64,000 nucleotides of DNA, taken from positions 1-64,000 of the forward strand of contig NZ_BDAU01000009.1 of NCBI RefSeq assembly GCF_001612615.1, in the 5' to 3' direction. The stretch is from Nocardia amikacinitolerans NBRC 108937 (GTDB taxonomy: Bacteria; Actinomycetota; Actinomycetes; Mycobacteriales; Mycobacteriaceae). Below are positions 7,862 to 17,019 of this stretch, piece after piece; the stretch's first letter is position 1; the number at the start of each line of letters is the position of its first letter. A program made the position numbers and the translations under genes. The notes below the pieces were generated by a model. The model saw only the letters and a list, made by a program, of their open reading frames with translations. It had not been told where the DNA came from and searched no databases.

Positions 7862-9886
7862 GTGGACGGACCTGGATGGCGGGTCGGCAGTCGGTTCGGG
7901 CCGTACGAGTTGCGCTCGCTGCTGGGCAAAGGGGGAATGGGCGAGGTCTACGAGGCCTATGACACGGTGAAGGACCGAGTCGTCGCGGTCAAGCTGCTGT
8001 CCGAGGAACTCGCCAAAGACCCGGTGTACCAGGTGCGTTTCCGCCGGGAATCGCAGGCTGCCGCCCGGCTCGCCGAGCCGCACGTCATCCCGATTCACGA
8101 CTGGGGCGTGATCGACGGCGTCCTGTTCATCGACATGCGGCTGGTCAACGGCGTCGACCTGCGCACCATCCTGCGCGGGCAGGGGCCGATGAGCCAGGAA
8201 CGCGCCGTCTTCCTCATCGAACAGATCGCCGCCGCGCTGGACGCCGCGCACGCGGACGGTCTGGTGCACCGCGACGTCAAGCCCGCCAACATCCTGGTCA
8301 CCGACGCCGATTTCGCCTATCTGGTCGATTTCGGCATCGCCCACACCGAGGGCGACTCGGCCGTGACCCAGGTGGGCATGGCGGTCGGTTCCTACATCTA
8401 CATGGCGCCGGAGCGTTTCGACGTCGGACCGGTGACCGGACGCGCCGACATCTACTCGCTGGCCTGTGTGCTGCACGAATGCCTCACCGGGGCAACGCCC
8501 TTCCCGGCGGCGAGCATGAGTGTGCTGATCAAGTCCCATCTTTCCGATCCGCCGCCGCGCCCGAGCGCCGAGCGCCCCGGCATCGCGCCCGCCCTCGACG
8601 ACGTCATCGCCCGCGGCATGGCGAAGGACCCCGCCGACCGTTTCGCGACCGCGACCGAGTTGGCCCGCGCGGCCCGCGCCGTGGTCGGCTCGGCGTCGCC
8701 CGCCGCGACCGCGCCCACGTTCGTCGTGCGCGCGCCCGATCCCGCGAGGTTCGGGAAGTCGGATCCCACCGTGCGCGGGGCGGTTCCGCCGGAATCCACC
8801 GGGGAGCTATCGGTTCCGGCCGTCATCCACCCCACGGCGCCGACCGAGATCCGTCCCGCGGATTTCCAGTTCACCCCGCTCCCGCCGCAGCAGCCGCAGG
8901 CTCCGTCGGCTACCGGACCGTTGCCGCAGGTGCGGCCGTTTCCCGACGCGCATCTCTACCCGGAGTCCCAGCGCTACGCCGAGCCGCGATTCGGCGAGAG
9001 CCAGTACGCCGAAACCCAGTTCAACCAGCCGCAATACGCGGAACAGCGATATCCAGCGCCGGAGACCCAGCGCTACCCGGTGCCGGACGAGCGGCCATTC
9101 GCGCCGGAGACTCAGCGCTATCCGGAGCCGCAGCAAGCCGCACCCGAAACCCGGCGCTACCCGTTCCCGCCGACACCCGAAGCGCAGCAAGCCGCGCCGG
9201 AAACCCAGCGCTACCCCGAAGCGCCGTTCGCCCCGCCGCCGCAGCCGCGGCACGGCGCGCAACCGGTCCGGCAGCCGACCTACGCCGACCACGTCGCGCA
9301 GGGGCCGGGCGGCGAATCGTATCCGCCGCACGGGTACGGCGCCGACGCCTACGACGCGCGCTACGCCGGAGCCGACCCCTACGCGCCTCGGGAGCGACGC
9401 GGGTCGGTCGTGCTGCCCCTGCTGTTCGCGGTGCTGGTGATCGTGGTGGTCACCGTCTCGGGCGCGGTCGCCTGGCAGGCGATCGGCTCGCGCGATTCCG
9501 GCATCGACAACGCCGCCGAAGGCAGGACCGGTGTGTCGCTGACCTCGGCGCGCGCGCCGAGCGCGGCGGCGACTCCCGCCGCGCCCAAGACCGCCCCGAC
9601 CTCGACGTCCGCGACCCCGGTCCGGCTACCCGACGGTGCGACGCCCTGCGGCGCCACGCAATCGTCCGGAGCCTTCGCCAGGGCCGCGATCGGCAACACG
9701 GTCACCAGTTGCCCCTTCGCCGAGGAAGTGCGGAGGGCCTACTCCGCGGCGGGAAGCGCGGGCGGATCCCGGTCGGTGGTGGCCACGAGCCCGGTCACCG
9801 GCCGGACATACACGATGAATTGCGCAGCCGAAGGCCAGCTCGTGGTCTGTACCGGCGGTGAGAACGCGGTGGTTTATGTTTACTGA
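7862..9886 (+). CDS. Transmembrane Ser/Thr protein kinase (Pkn family)
   Basis: 674 residues from GTG 7862, preferred because GGAGG ends 9 nt upstream; ATG 7844 in the same frame is an alternative. A eukaryotic-type kinase domain covers about residues 10-275: glycine loop LGKGGMGEVYEA, VAVKLL lysine, HRDVKPANIL catalytic loop, VDFGIA and an APE-type MAPERF. A ~230-residue juxtamembrane linker follows, rich in Pro/Gln and containing repeated PETQRYP-like units (many Thr and Tyr). Then come one membrane helix (LPLLFAVLVIVVVTVSGAV) and a ~130-residue extracellular domain with four cysteines. The kinase side is cytoplasmic; the outside domain presumably senses a ligand. The following lipoprotein gene overlaps its 3' end. 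Confidence 0.92.
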   Translation: MDGPGWRVGSRFGPYELRSLLGKGGMGEVYEAYDTVKDRVVAVKLLSEELAKDPVYQVRFRRESQAAARLAEPHVIPIHDWGVIDGVLFIDMRLVNGVDLRTILRGQGPMSQERAVFLIEQIAAALDAAHADGLVHRDVKPANILVTDADFAYLVDFGIAHTEGDSAVTQVGMAVGSYIYMAPERFDVGPVTGRADIYSLACVLHECLTGATPFPAASMSVLIKSHLSDPPPRPSAERPGIAPALDDVIARGMAKDPADRFATATELARAARAVVGSASPAATAPTFVVRAPDPARFGKSDPTVRGAVPPESTGELSVPAVIHPTAPTEIRPADFQFTPLPPQQPQAPSATGPLPQVRPFPDAHLYPESQRYAEPRFGESQYAETQFNQPQYAEQRYPAPETQRYPVPDERPFAPETQRYPEPQQAAPETRRYPFPPTPEAQQAAPETQRYPEAPFAPPPQPRHGAQPVRQPTYADHVAQGPGGESYPPHGYGADAYDARYAGADPYAPRERRGSVVLPLLFAVLVIVVVTVSGAVAWQAIGSRDSGIDNAAEGRTGVSLTSARAPSAAATPAAPKTAPTSTSATPVRLPDGATPCGATQSSGAFARAAIGNTVTSCPFAEEVRRAYSAAGSAGGSRSVVATSPVTGRTYTMNCAAEGQLVVCTGGENAVVYVY

Positions 9887-10763
9887 TCGAATCGGGCGCC
9901 TCGGAAAGGCGCTGGGTGCCTGCACGCTCGCAGTGGTGTTGCTGACCTCGTGCGGCGCCGACTCCAGTGGCGACGCCGCCGAGGCGACGACCATCACCGA
10001 GGCGGCATCGCGCAGCGATCAGATGAATCTGGAATTCACGCTGCCCGGCACGCTCGCGGCCGGATTCCAGGAGTTGCGCGCCGGTGTGCGCGGCCGTTTC
10101 GGCATGGCGATCATGCCGGTGGGCGGCAAAGAACGCATGCTGACCTTCGGTGACTGGACCACAGGGCCCGCCTGGTCGACCATGAAGGTGCCGCTGGTCA
10201 TCGCCGCGCAGCGCCGCAATCCGTCTACCTCGACCTACGCGATGACGGCCGCGATCACCTCCTCCGACAACACCGCCGCCGACACGCTCTGGCAGGGTCT
10301 CGGCAGCCCGCAGGAGGCGGCCAAGGCCGTCGAGGCGGTGCTGCGCGAGGGCGGCGACAGCCAGACCGCGGTGCCCGCGACGCGCAGCCGCGCCGAGCAC
10401 TCGGCGTTCGGCCAGGCGGAATGGTCGCTGACCGAGCAGGCGCGATTCGCCTCCCGGCTGCCGTGCCTGCCGGAATCGGAGACGGTGCTGGAACTGATGG
10501 CCGAGATCGTGCCGAACCACCGCTGGGGCCTCGGCGCCTTCCGCGGCGCGGAGTTCAAGGGCGGCTGGGGACCGGACACCTCCGGCGACTACCTGGTCCG
10601 GCAGTTCGGCGTCATCGACGGACCGACCGGAAAGATCGCGATCGCCTTTGCCGCCCAGCCCGATTCGGGCGCGTTCTCGGACGGCATGAGCGTGCTCGAC
10701 AAGATGGCCACGCTCGTCTCCGAACACCTCGACGAACTGACCGGCGGCAAGTGTCCGTCCTGA
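9876..10763 (+). CDS. Beta-lactamase-fold serine hydrolase lipoprotein
   Basis: 295 residues from ATG 9876; GTG 9858 is an in-frame alternative. A lipoprotein signal with lipobox LLTSC places it on the outer face of the membrane. The penicillin-recognising fold is indicated by an SxxK motif (WSTMK, after TTGPA), an SDN motif (SSDNTAA) and a KGGW segment in the place of KTG. This resembles class A beta-lactamase / D-Ala-D-Ala carboxypeptidase-like lipoproteins such as mycobacterial LpqF (from memory). The changed third motif makes activity on beta-lactams uncertain. The start lies inside the end of the kinase gene, so co-expression with the kinase is likely. Confidence 0.8.
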   Translation: MFTDRIGRLGKALGACTLAVVLLTSCGADSSGDAAEATTITEAASRSDQMNLEFTLPGTLAAGFQELRAGVRGRFGMAIMPVGGKERMLTFGDWTTGPAWSTMKVPLVIAAQRRNPSTSTYAMTAAITSSDNTAADTLWQGLGSPQEAAKAVEAVLREGGDSQTAVPATRSRAEHSAFGQAEWSLTEQARFASRLPCLPESETVLELMAEIVPNHRWGLGAFRGAEFKGGWGPDTSGDYLVRQFGVIDGPTGKIAIAFAAQPDSGAFSDGMSVLDKMATLVSEHLDELTGGKCPS

Positions 10764-10856
10764 CCCGAGCGGCGAATGCGGCGCTGAGCGGGACGTAACC
10801 AAGGCTTCACGGGGGCGGGGCTGCCAGGCCTCGCGAAGCGGGGCAAGATAGCGGCC

Positions 10857-11891
10857 ATGCGCATCGGAGTCTTGACCGGAGGCGGGGACTGTCCAGGACT
10901 GAACGCGGTCATCCGCGCCGTCGTTCGCACCGCGAACGGACGGTACGGAGACGCGATCGTCGGCTTCCAGGACGGCTGGCGCGGCCTATTGGAAGACCGC
11001 AAGATCAACATCCTCAACGACGACCGCACCGACCGGCTACTCACCAAGGGCGGCACGATGCTCGGCACCGCACGCACCAATCCCGACACACTGCGCGCCG
11101 GGCTCGGCCAGATCAAACAGACCCTCGACGACAACGGCATCGAAGCACTCATCCCCATCGGCGGCGAGGGCACCCTCACCGCCGCCAGCTGGCTGGCCGA
11201 CGAGGGCGTCCCCGTGGTCGGCGTGCCCAAGACCATCGACAACGACATCGACTGCACCGACGTCACCTTCGGCCACGACACCGCGCTGAGCATCGCCACC
11301 GAGGCGATCGACCGGCTGCACACCACCGCCGAGTCGCACCAGCGCGTGATGCTGGTCGAGGTGATGGGCAGGCACGCGGGCTGGATCGCGATCAACTCCG
11401 GCATGGCCGCGGGCGCGCACCTGACCCTGGTGCCCGAGGTCCCGTTCGACGTGGACGAGGTCTGCGCCATGATCAAGCGCCGTTTCCAGCGCGGGGACAA
11501 GCACTTCATCTGCGTGGTGGCCGAGGGCTCGCATCCGGCGCCGGACTCCGGCTTCGCGTTGCGTGAGGGCGGCATCGACGAATTCGGGCACGAGCGGTTC
11601 ACCGGCGTCGCTCAGCAGCTCGGCGCCGAGATCGAACGCCGCATCGGCAAGGAGGTGCGCACCACCGTGCTCGGCCACGTCCAGCGCGGCGGCAGCCCGA
11701 CCCCCTACGACCGCGTGCTCGCCACCCGATTCGGCCTGCACGCCGCCGAAGCGGTGCACGCCGGGCAGTTCGGCCAGATGGTCGCCCTGCACGGCACCAC
11801 GATCGGCCTCGTCCCCCTCGCGGAGGCGACCAAGCAGCTCAAGCGGGTCCCGGCCGACCGCTACCGCGAAGCCGAGGCGTTCTTCGGCTGA
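10857..11891 (+). CDS. pfkA: 6-phosphofructokinase
   Basis: 344 residues, full length. It phosphorylates fructose 6-phosphate to fructose 1,6-bisphosphate in glycolysis. Family motifs are present: [14 protein letters not shown] at the N-terminus, [24 protein letters not shown] where other PFKs carry [25 protein letters not shown] with the catalytic Asp, and [10 protein letters not shown]. The GGEGT version is what I recall for actinobacterial enzymes; whether ATP or pyrophosphate is used is not settled by sight, though the Gly before Thr favours ATP. It lies two genes upstream of gatB, as in mycobacteria, where pfkA sits beside gatB. Confidence 0.96.
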   Translation: MRIGVLTGGGDCPGLNAVIRAVVRTANGRYGDAIVGFQDGWRGLLEDRKINILNDDRTDRLLTKGGTMLGTARTNPDTLRAGLGQIKQTLDDNGIEALIPIGGEGTLTAASWLADEGVPVVGVPKTIDNDIDCTDVTFGHDTALSIATEAIDRLHTTAESHQRVMLVEVMGRHAGWIAINSGMAAGAHLTLVPEVPFDVDEVCAMIKRRFQRGDKHFICVVAEGSHPAPDSGFALREGGIDEFGHERFTGVAQQLGAEIERRIGKEVRTTVLGHVQRGGSPTPYDRVLATRFGLHAAEAVHAGQFGQMVALHGTTIGLVPLAEATKQLKRVPADRYREAEAFFG

Positions 11892-11923
11892 CACCCGTCC
11901 GCGCGGCAATTACCCTGGCCGCC

Positions 11924-12352
11924 ATGGGTCTTGCGATCGACGATCTGCCCGCCGACACCGCCGCTGTGCTGCGCCGCCGGGCCCGCGCCGCCGAACTTCC
12001 CGTCGCCGACTACCTGCGCGCGGAGCTCGTCGCGCGGGCCGGGGCGCGCGCACCGGAGGATGCCGTCGCCGAGTTCCTCGAATCGGAAGGGCGCGACACC
12101 GCGCCCGAGATCGACGCGGACGCTTCGGCGCTCGTTACGGTCTACGACCTGCCCGCCGAGACGCTGACGGTGCTCGGTAGGCGGGCCCGCGCCGCCGGGT
12201 ATCCGCTCGGCGACTACGCGCGGCGCGAGCTGATCGCCTCGGCCCGGCGCGCCACCGTCGAGGACGCGATGCTCGAGTTCGGCGAGGTCGCGGACCCCGG
12301 GCTGGACATGGCGGCGGTCGCCGCGGCGGTGCGGTACGCGCGCGGGGAGTGA
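11924..12352 (+). CDS. Orphan tandem ribbon-helix-helix (FitA-like) protein
   Basis: 142 residues made of two similar ~55-residue halves. Half one (about residues 4-58) reads DDLPADTAAVLRRRARAAEL followed by PVADYLRAELVARA; half two (about residues 67-122) reads YDLPAETLTVLGRRARAAGY followed by PLGDYARRELIASA. Each half has the layout of a FitA/VapB-type ribbon-helix-helix antitoxin: short beta strand, LP turn, two basic helices. Such antitoxins normally dimerise to bind DNA and are followed by a PIN-domain toxin. No toxin gene is adjacent here; the neighbours are pfkA (33 bp upstream) and a lipoprotein hydrolase. A fused dimer acting only as a DNA-binding regulator is one reading (inference). 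Confidence 0.7.
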   Translation: MGLAIDDLPADTAAVLRRRARAAELPVADYLRAELVARAGARAPEDAVAEFLESEGRDTAPEIDADASALVTVYDLPAETLTVLGRRARAAGYPLGDYARRELIASARRATVEDAMLEFGEVADPGLDMAAVAAAVRYARGE

Positions 12353-12455
12353 TCGTCGTCCGGGATTGCCTGGAGCGCGGATCATTCCCAGGACGTACGG
12401 TGCGTGCGACTCGCGGTTGATCCCGATTCGGCCACGTCGTGGGTACTGTCGCTGC

Positions 12456-13835
12456 ATGCGTACCGGTCGAGTGCTCGCCGTGGTCCTGTTCGTGGTCGCC
12501 GCGCTGGTGGCGAGCTGTACGGAGGAATCCAATCCGCCGGAACCCACCACCGGTGACTGGCACGGTGGGATCCAGATTCCCGGCCAGCCGCTGGAGATCG
12601 GGGTGACCTTCGCCGGCGACGGCACCGCCACCATCGACATCCCGCTGCAAGGCGTGCGGGACGAACCGCTGAAGGACGTGAAGTCCGATCGGACCGGCGT
12701 CGCCTTCGCCATTCCGAACATCCCCGGCGATCCCGCGTTCAAGGGCAGCTACGACGAAGGCTCCGATCGGATCCCCGGGGATTTCACCCAGTTCGGCCAG
12801 TCGTACCCGTTGACGCTCGAGCGCGGCGCCGTCGCCCAGCTCGACCGGCCGCAGGAGCCGAAACCGCCGTTCCCGTACCGCTCCGAGGACGTGAGCTACC
12901 CCAGCGGCGACATCACGGTCGCGGGCACTCTCACGAAACCCGAAGGCGCCGGACCGTTTCCGGCGGTGCTGCTGATCACCGGCAGCGGACCGCAGGACCG
13001 TAACGAAGAACTGATGAGCCATAAGCCCTTCCTGCTGCTCGCCGACACCCTCACCCGCGCGGGCTACGCCGTGCTGCGCACCGACGACCGAGGCGTCGGC
13101 GGCACCGGCGGCAAGCTCGAGGAGTCGAACTACACCGACCTGGCCAACGACGTCGCCGCGGGCGTGAGCTACTTGCGTGGCCGCCCCGACATCGACCCGG
13201 CGCGGGTCGGCCTGCTCGGCCACAGCGAGGGCGGCTATCTGGCGCCGATGGTCGCCGCGCGACCCGACAGCGGCGTCGCCTTCGCGATCCTGATGGCGGG
13301 GCCGACGGTGCCCGGCGGCGATGTCCTCATCGAACAGACCAGGGCGATCCTGGCCGCCAACGGTGTGCCGCCCGAGGAGATCGACAAGCAGGTCCGCGAC
13401 ACCACCGAGATGGTGGCGCTGCTGAAGGCCGGTGATCTGGAAGGGGCCAAGGCCTTGGCCAAGCGCAACAACGCGGCGCTGCCGGAGGGCGAGCGCGTGC
13501 CGGACGACCAGGCAGGCGCCGAGATCACCCCGTACTTCGCCGCGCTGATCGGCTACGATCCCGCGCCCGCGCTGTCCGCGCTGCGCATCCCGGTGCTCGC
13601 CTTCTTCGGCGAGAAGGATCTGCAGGTGCTCGCCACCCAGAACGAGCCGCCCGCCCGCACCTTGCTCGCCGCGGGCCCGGACGCCACCGTGCATGTCTTC
13701 CCCGGGCTCAACCACCTGATGCAGCCCACCCAGACCGGCCTGCCCAGCGAGTACACCGCCATCCCGACTACCATCGATCCGCAGGTCCTCACCTACGTGA
13801 CGAACTGGCTGACCCAGCGGTTCCCGCCGAAGTGA
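12456..13835 (+). CDS. Secreted lipoprotein alpha/beta hydrolase
   Basis: 459 residues from ATG 12456, which begins a typical lipoprotein signal ([20 protein letters not shown] then C). About 100 residues of a beta-rich N-terminal domain ([15 protein letters not shown]) precede an alpha/beta-hydrolase domain with an oxyanion segment [12 protein letters not shown], the nucleophile elbow GHSEGG, an acidic FFGEKDLQV and a catalytic His in [10 protein letters not shown]. The layout matches secreted actinobacterial peptidase/esterase-like hydrolases (prolyl-oligopeptidase-related). The substrate is unknown. It is expected to be anchored outside the membrane. It ends 65 bp before gatB and may share its transcript. 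Confidence 0.85.
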   Translation: MRTGRVLAVVLFVVAALVASCTEESNPPEPTTGDWHGGIQIPGQPLEIGVTFAGDGTATIDIPLQGVRDEPLKDVKSDRTGVAFAIPNIPGDPAFKGSYDEGSDRIPGDFTQFGQSYPLTLERGAVAQLDRPQEPKPPFPYRSEDVSYPSGDITVAGTLTKPEGAGPFPAVLLITGSGPQDRNEELMSHKPFLLLADTLTRAGYAVLRTDDRGVGGTGGKLEESNYTDLANDVAAGVSYLRGRPDIDPARVGLLGHSEGGYLAPMVAARPDSGVAFAILMAGPTVPGGDVLIEQTRAILAANGVPPEEIDKQVRDTTEMVALLKAGDLEGAKALAKRNNAALPEGERVPDDQAGAEITPYFAALIGYDPAPALSALRIPVLAFFGEKDLQVLATQNEPPARTLLAAGPDATVHVFPGLNHLMQPTQTGLPSEYTAIPTTIDPQVLTYVTNWLTQRFPPK

Positions 13836-13900
13836 TTCGCCGGAACCGAACCGCGGAGGTCGGCGCGGTGTCCACCGACCTCTTCCCTAAACTGATCGGC

Positions 13901-15406
13901 ATGAGCACAACCACCGTCGAGCTGATGGACTACAGCGACGTCATCGCCCGGTACGAGCCGGTGCTCGGCATGGAGGTCCACGTCGAGCTGTCCACGGCGA
14001 CAAAGATGTTCTGCGGCTGCGCCACCGAATTCGGCGCGCAGCCCAACACCCAGGTGTGCCCGGTGTGCCTCGGGCTGCCCGGATCGCTGCCGGTGGTGAA
14101 CCAGCAGGCGGTGGAGTCGGCGATCCGCATCGGCCTGGCGCTGAACTGCTCGATCACCCCGTGGGGCCGGTTCGCGCGGAAGAACTACTTCTACCCCGAC
14201 CAGCCGAAGAACTACCAGATCAGCCAGTACGACGAGCCGATCGCCACCGACGGCCACCTGGACGTGGTGCTCGACGACGGCAGCACCTTCCGTGTCGACA
14301 TCGAGCGCGCCCACATGGAAGAGGACACCGGCAAGTCGGTGCACGTCGGCGGCGCCACCGGCCGCATCCACGGCGCGAGCCACTCGCTGCTCGACTACAA
14401 CCGCGCGGGCGTGCCGCTCATCGAGATCGTCACCAAGCCGATCACCGGCGCGGGGGAGCGCGCGCCCGAGGTGGCGCGGGCGTACGTGACCGCGCTGCGC
14501 GATCTGCTCAAGGCCCTCGACGTCTCGGACGTCAAGATGGAGCAGGGCTCGCTGCGCTGCGACGCCAACGTCTCGCTGATGCCCATCGGCGCCACCGAAT
14601 TCGGCACCCGCACCGAGACCAAGAACGTCAACTCGCTCAAGAGCGTCGAGGTCGCGGTGCGCTTCGAGATGCGCCGCCAGGCAGCGATTCTCGCCGACGG
14701 CGGCAGCATCGTGCAGGAGACCAGGCACTTCCACGAGACCGACGGCACCACCTCGCCCGGCCGCCGCAAGGAGACCGCCGAGGACTACCGCTACTTCCCC
14801 GAGCCGGACCTCGAGCCCATCGCGCCGGACGCGGAGTGGGTCGAGAAACTGCGCGCCACTATCCCCGAGTACCCGTGGCTGCGCCGCGCGCGGATCCAGG
14901 CCGACTGGGGCTGGTCGGACGAGGTCATGCGCGACGTGGTGAACGCGGGCGCGCTGGACGCCATCATCGCCACCGTCGAGGCGGGCGCGCCGGCGAACGA
15001 GGCGCGCTCCTGGTGGGTCAACTACCTCACCGAGAAGGCCAAGGAGCGCGAGGTCGGCATCGAGGACCTGCCGATCACCCCCGCGCAGGTGGCCGAGGTG
15101 ACCAAGCTGGTCGAGGCCAAGACCGTCAACAGCAAGGTCGCCAAGCAGGTCGTCGACTTCGTCCTCGCCGGTGAAGGCGAGCCCGCCGCGATCGTCGAGG
15201 CCAAGGGGCTCGGCATGGTCAGCGACGACAGCGCCCTGCAGGCCGAGGTCGAGAAGGCGCTCGCCGCCAACCCCGACATCGCCGAGAAGATCCGCTCCGG
15301 CAAGGTGCAGGCGGCGGGCAAGATCGTCGGCGACGTCATGAAGGCGACCAGGGGCCAGGCCGACGCCGCCCGCGTCCGGGAACTCGTTATCGCCGCCTGC
15401 TCCTGA
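13901..15406 (+). CDS. gatB: Asp-tRNA(Asn)/Glu-tRNA(Gln) amidotransferase subunit B
   Basis: 501 residues from ATG 13901. GatB binds misacylated Glu-tRNA(Gln) or Asp-tRNA(Asn) and, with GatA and GatC, amidates it. The N-terminal cradle has the signature [20 protein letters not shown] and four zinc-ligand cysteines (FCGC and CPVCLG). The central part shows QISQYDEPI and the C-terminal YqeY-like helical domain ends in [14 protein letters not shown]. gatA and gatC are not in the window; in mycobacteria they lie just upstream of pfkA, so they may be located elsewhere or beyond an insertion here. gltX and the matching tRNA genes lie 38 kb downstream. Confidence 0.97.
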   Translation: MSTTTVELMDYSDVIARYEPVLGMEVHVELSTATKMFCGCATEFGAQPNTQVCPVCLGLPGSLPVVNQQAVESAIRIGLALNCSITPWGRFARKNYFYPDQPKNYQISQYDEPIATDGHLDVVLDDGSTFRVDIERAHMEEDTGKSVHVGGATGRIHGASHSLLDYNRAGVPLIEIVTKPITGAGERAPEVARAYVTALRDLLKALDVSDVKMEQGSLRCDANVSLMPIGATEFGTRTETKNVNSLKSVEVAVRFEMRRQAAILADGGSIVQETRHFHETDGTTSPGRRKETAEDYRYFPEPDLEPIAPDAEWVEKLRATIPEYPWLRRARIQADWGWSDEVMRDVVNAGALDAIIATVEAGAPANEARSWWVNYLTEKAKEREVGIEDLPITPAQVAEVTKLVEAKTVNSKVAKQVVDFVLAGEGEPAAIVEAKGLGMVSDDSALQAEVEKALAANPDIAEKIRSGKVQAAGKIVGDVMKATRGQADAARVRELVIAACS

Positions 15407-15416
15407 TCGAAGACCT

Positions 15417-15451
15417 CGCGCCGCCCGCAACCGTTGGTAGCGGGCGGCGCG
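15417..15451 (+). terminator. Strong hairpin after gatB
   Basis: A perfect 12-bp stem CGCGCCGCCCGC (15417-15428) pairs with 15440-15451 around an 11-nt loop, 10 nt after the gatB stop. Only a short T-run (TCGTTT) follows, so it may be a Rho-assisted or bidirectional terminator. Confidence 0.65.
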
Positions 15452-15561
15452 GTCGTTTCCGGGGGCTTTCCGGCCAGGGCGGGTGGGGGTGCGGGCGCGC
15501 CGGCGCAGCCAGGTACTCGTGGTGGTGCACATCGGTTGTGGTGCAAGCAGTCTCGAGCAGT

Positions 15562-15653
15562 GCGGTGTGGTGGGGCATGTGTGTGCTCGCGGCCGGTGGC
15601 GGTGCGGGCGGTGTCGAGGGCGGTGTGGTCGGGCACGTGTGTGCTCGCGGCCG
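15562..15653. repeat. Two ~34-bp direct repeats
   Basis: 15562-15595 and 15620-15653 share GCGGTGTGG...GGGCA..GTGTGTGCTCGCGGCCG with three or four differences, 58 bp apart. They lie in the gatB-lppZ gap between convergent genes. No function is visible. Confidence 0.6.
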
Positions 15654-15688
15654 AGGACGCTCGTGCCCACGGCCGCGCCGTAGGTCGG

Positions 15689-16792
15689 TTAGTCCGGTCC
15701 GGTGCCGCTTGCGCTCTGCGGCGGGATGCGGACGACGCGGTCGTCGTTGGGGCCGGGTTGGCCGTCGGTCTTGTTGACGGTGCCGACCCAGATGTTGCCG
15801 TCCGGTCCCACCGTCGCGCCGCCGAGCTGGCCGTAGCGGTCTTGGGCGAGCAGGCTGGGTGCTGCTGTCACGGCATGCGTGTTCTCGTCGGCGGCGGCGA
15901 TGGCCAGCGCCTTGGCGTAGGTCAGCGAGACCGCCACACCGTCGGCCGCGGCCGCGCATCCCGCGACACCGGGCCGGTCCGGCCAGGTCCACGCGACGCT
16001 GATCGAGCCGTCCGCACCCAGTCGTTGCAGCCGGTCCTCGACCGGTGTGCGGTCGGTGAACCAGACGTTGTCCTTGCCGTCGCGGCACAGATCGCCCGCC
16101 ACACCGATGCCAGAGGCCGCGACCTCCGGCGCCGCCGCACCGCCCGGCGCGGGCGAGTTCACCCGCAGCAGCTTCCCGGCCAGCGACGAGGGGGTGGAGG
16201 CCAGGCCGGGGTTGCCCGCGTCGCCGGTCAGGACCAACAGCTGGTCGGGGCTCGCCCACTCGATCGCGCCGTGATTTCCCGTGGCCCCCTTGGGGATTCC
16301 GGTGAGAATGTCCTTGGGCGGCCCGCCTTCGGCGATCCGGACGACCCGGTTGTCGCTGGCCGTGGTGATGTACGCGTAGAGCAGCCCGTCCTCGCGGTAG
16401 GTCGGGGAGAGGGCGATGTCGCTGAGCCCGCCGTCGGCCGAGCCGTCCACGTCCAGGCGCGCGATCTCGATCGGCGGCTGGTCCGGGTCGATCACCTTGA
16501 GGATGCGCCCGGTGCGGCGCTCGGCGACCAGCGCGCCCTCGGCCACGCCGACCATGCCCGCTGTGGTGTCCAGGCAGGTCGCCACCACGGCCGGATCGGG
16601 GTCGATGCACGGCCCGCTCGGGCGCGTCGTCGACGGCGGCGCCTGCTTGGGGGACTTGGGATCCGCGGGTTCGAACGTCGGCTCGGGGGTGAACGGGCTC
16701 GACGCGGAATCGTCGAACCTGGCGCACCCGGCGAGCAGAGCGGATCCGAGCGCCACACTCATGGCGAGACGTCCCACGACAACCAACCTCAT
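15689..16792 (-). CDS. PQQ-dependent sugar dehydrogenase-like lipoprotein (LppZ-like)
   Basis: 367 residues from ATG 16792, the start of a lipoprotein signal ending in LLAGC. The mature part is a six-bladed beta-propeller of the glucose/sorbosone dehydrogenase type: ERRTGRILKV, LSPTYREDGLLYAYIT, LLVLTGDAGNPG, SLAGKLLRVN and DRYGQLGGATVGPDGNIWVG. In soluble glucose dehydrogenases these loops hold PQQ and calcium; whether they are intact here cannot be judged by eye. Position between gatB and a DoxX gene matches mycobacterial lppZ (Rv3006, from memory). Expected on the outer face of the plasma membrane; the role is unknown. Convergent with gatB. Confidence 0.85.
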   Translation of the reverse strand: MRLVVVGRLAMSVALGSALLAGCARFDDSASSPFTPEPTFEPADPKSPKQAPPSTTRPSGPCIDPDPAVVATCLDTTAGMVGVAEGALVAERRTGRILKVIDPDQPPIEIARLDVDGSADGGLSDIALSPTYREDGLLYAYITTASDNRVVRIAEGGPPKDILTGIPKGATGNHGAIEWASPDQLLVLTGDAGNPGLASTPSSLAGKLLRVNSPAPGGAAAPEVAASGIGVAGDLCRDGKDNVWFTDRTPVEDRLQRLGADGSISVAWTWPDRPGVAGCAAAADGVAVSLTYAKALAIAAADENTHAVTAAPSLLAQDRYGQLGGATVGPDGNIWVGTVNKTDGQPGPNDDRVVRIPPQSASGTGPD

Positions 16793-16902
16793 GCCCCAGA
16801 CGTTACGGAAATACCGTCGCCCGCGCCGCTCCCGGGGGCGTGTTGACACGCCGCCGGGCTTCGACTCCCGTGGTCGCGCGGGGCGACATAGGGTGTACAT
16901 CC

Positions 16903-17019
16903 ATGAGCGAGCGCAGTGGGCGAATCGTGTGTCAGCGCGCTTCGCGCATGCCGGAGCCGAGCGTCAGCGAGGCAAAAGGCATGGGCGAACGACGTATCGG
17001 CAGCGAGGCGCGACCGTGA
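16903..17019 (+). CDS. Repeat-derived 38-codon ORF overlapping the doxX start
   Basis: ATG 16903 opens a 38-residue frame (begins MSERSGRIVCQRASRMPEP) rich in Arg, Ser and Glu. Its TGA at 17017-17019 overlaps the GTG start of the DoxX gene. A TAGGGT -10-like hexamer at 16889-16894 would put the transcript start at or near this ATG, so it could be leaderless. The underlying DNA (GAGCGAGCGCAGTG..., GCGTCAGCGAGG...) resembles the short GAGCG-rich repeats scattered in Nocardia and Rhodococcus genomes. Whether it is translated is unknown. Confidence 0.35.
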   Translation: MSERSGRIVCQRASRMPEPSVSEAKGMGERRIGSEARP

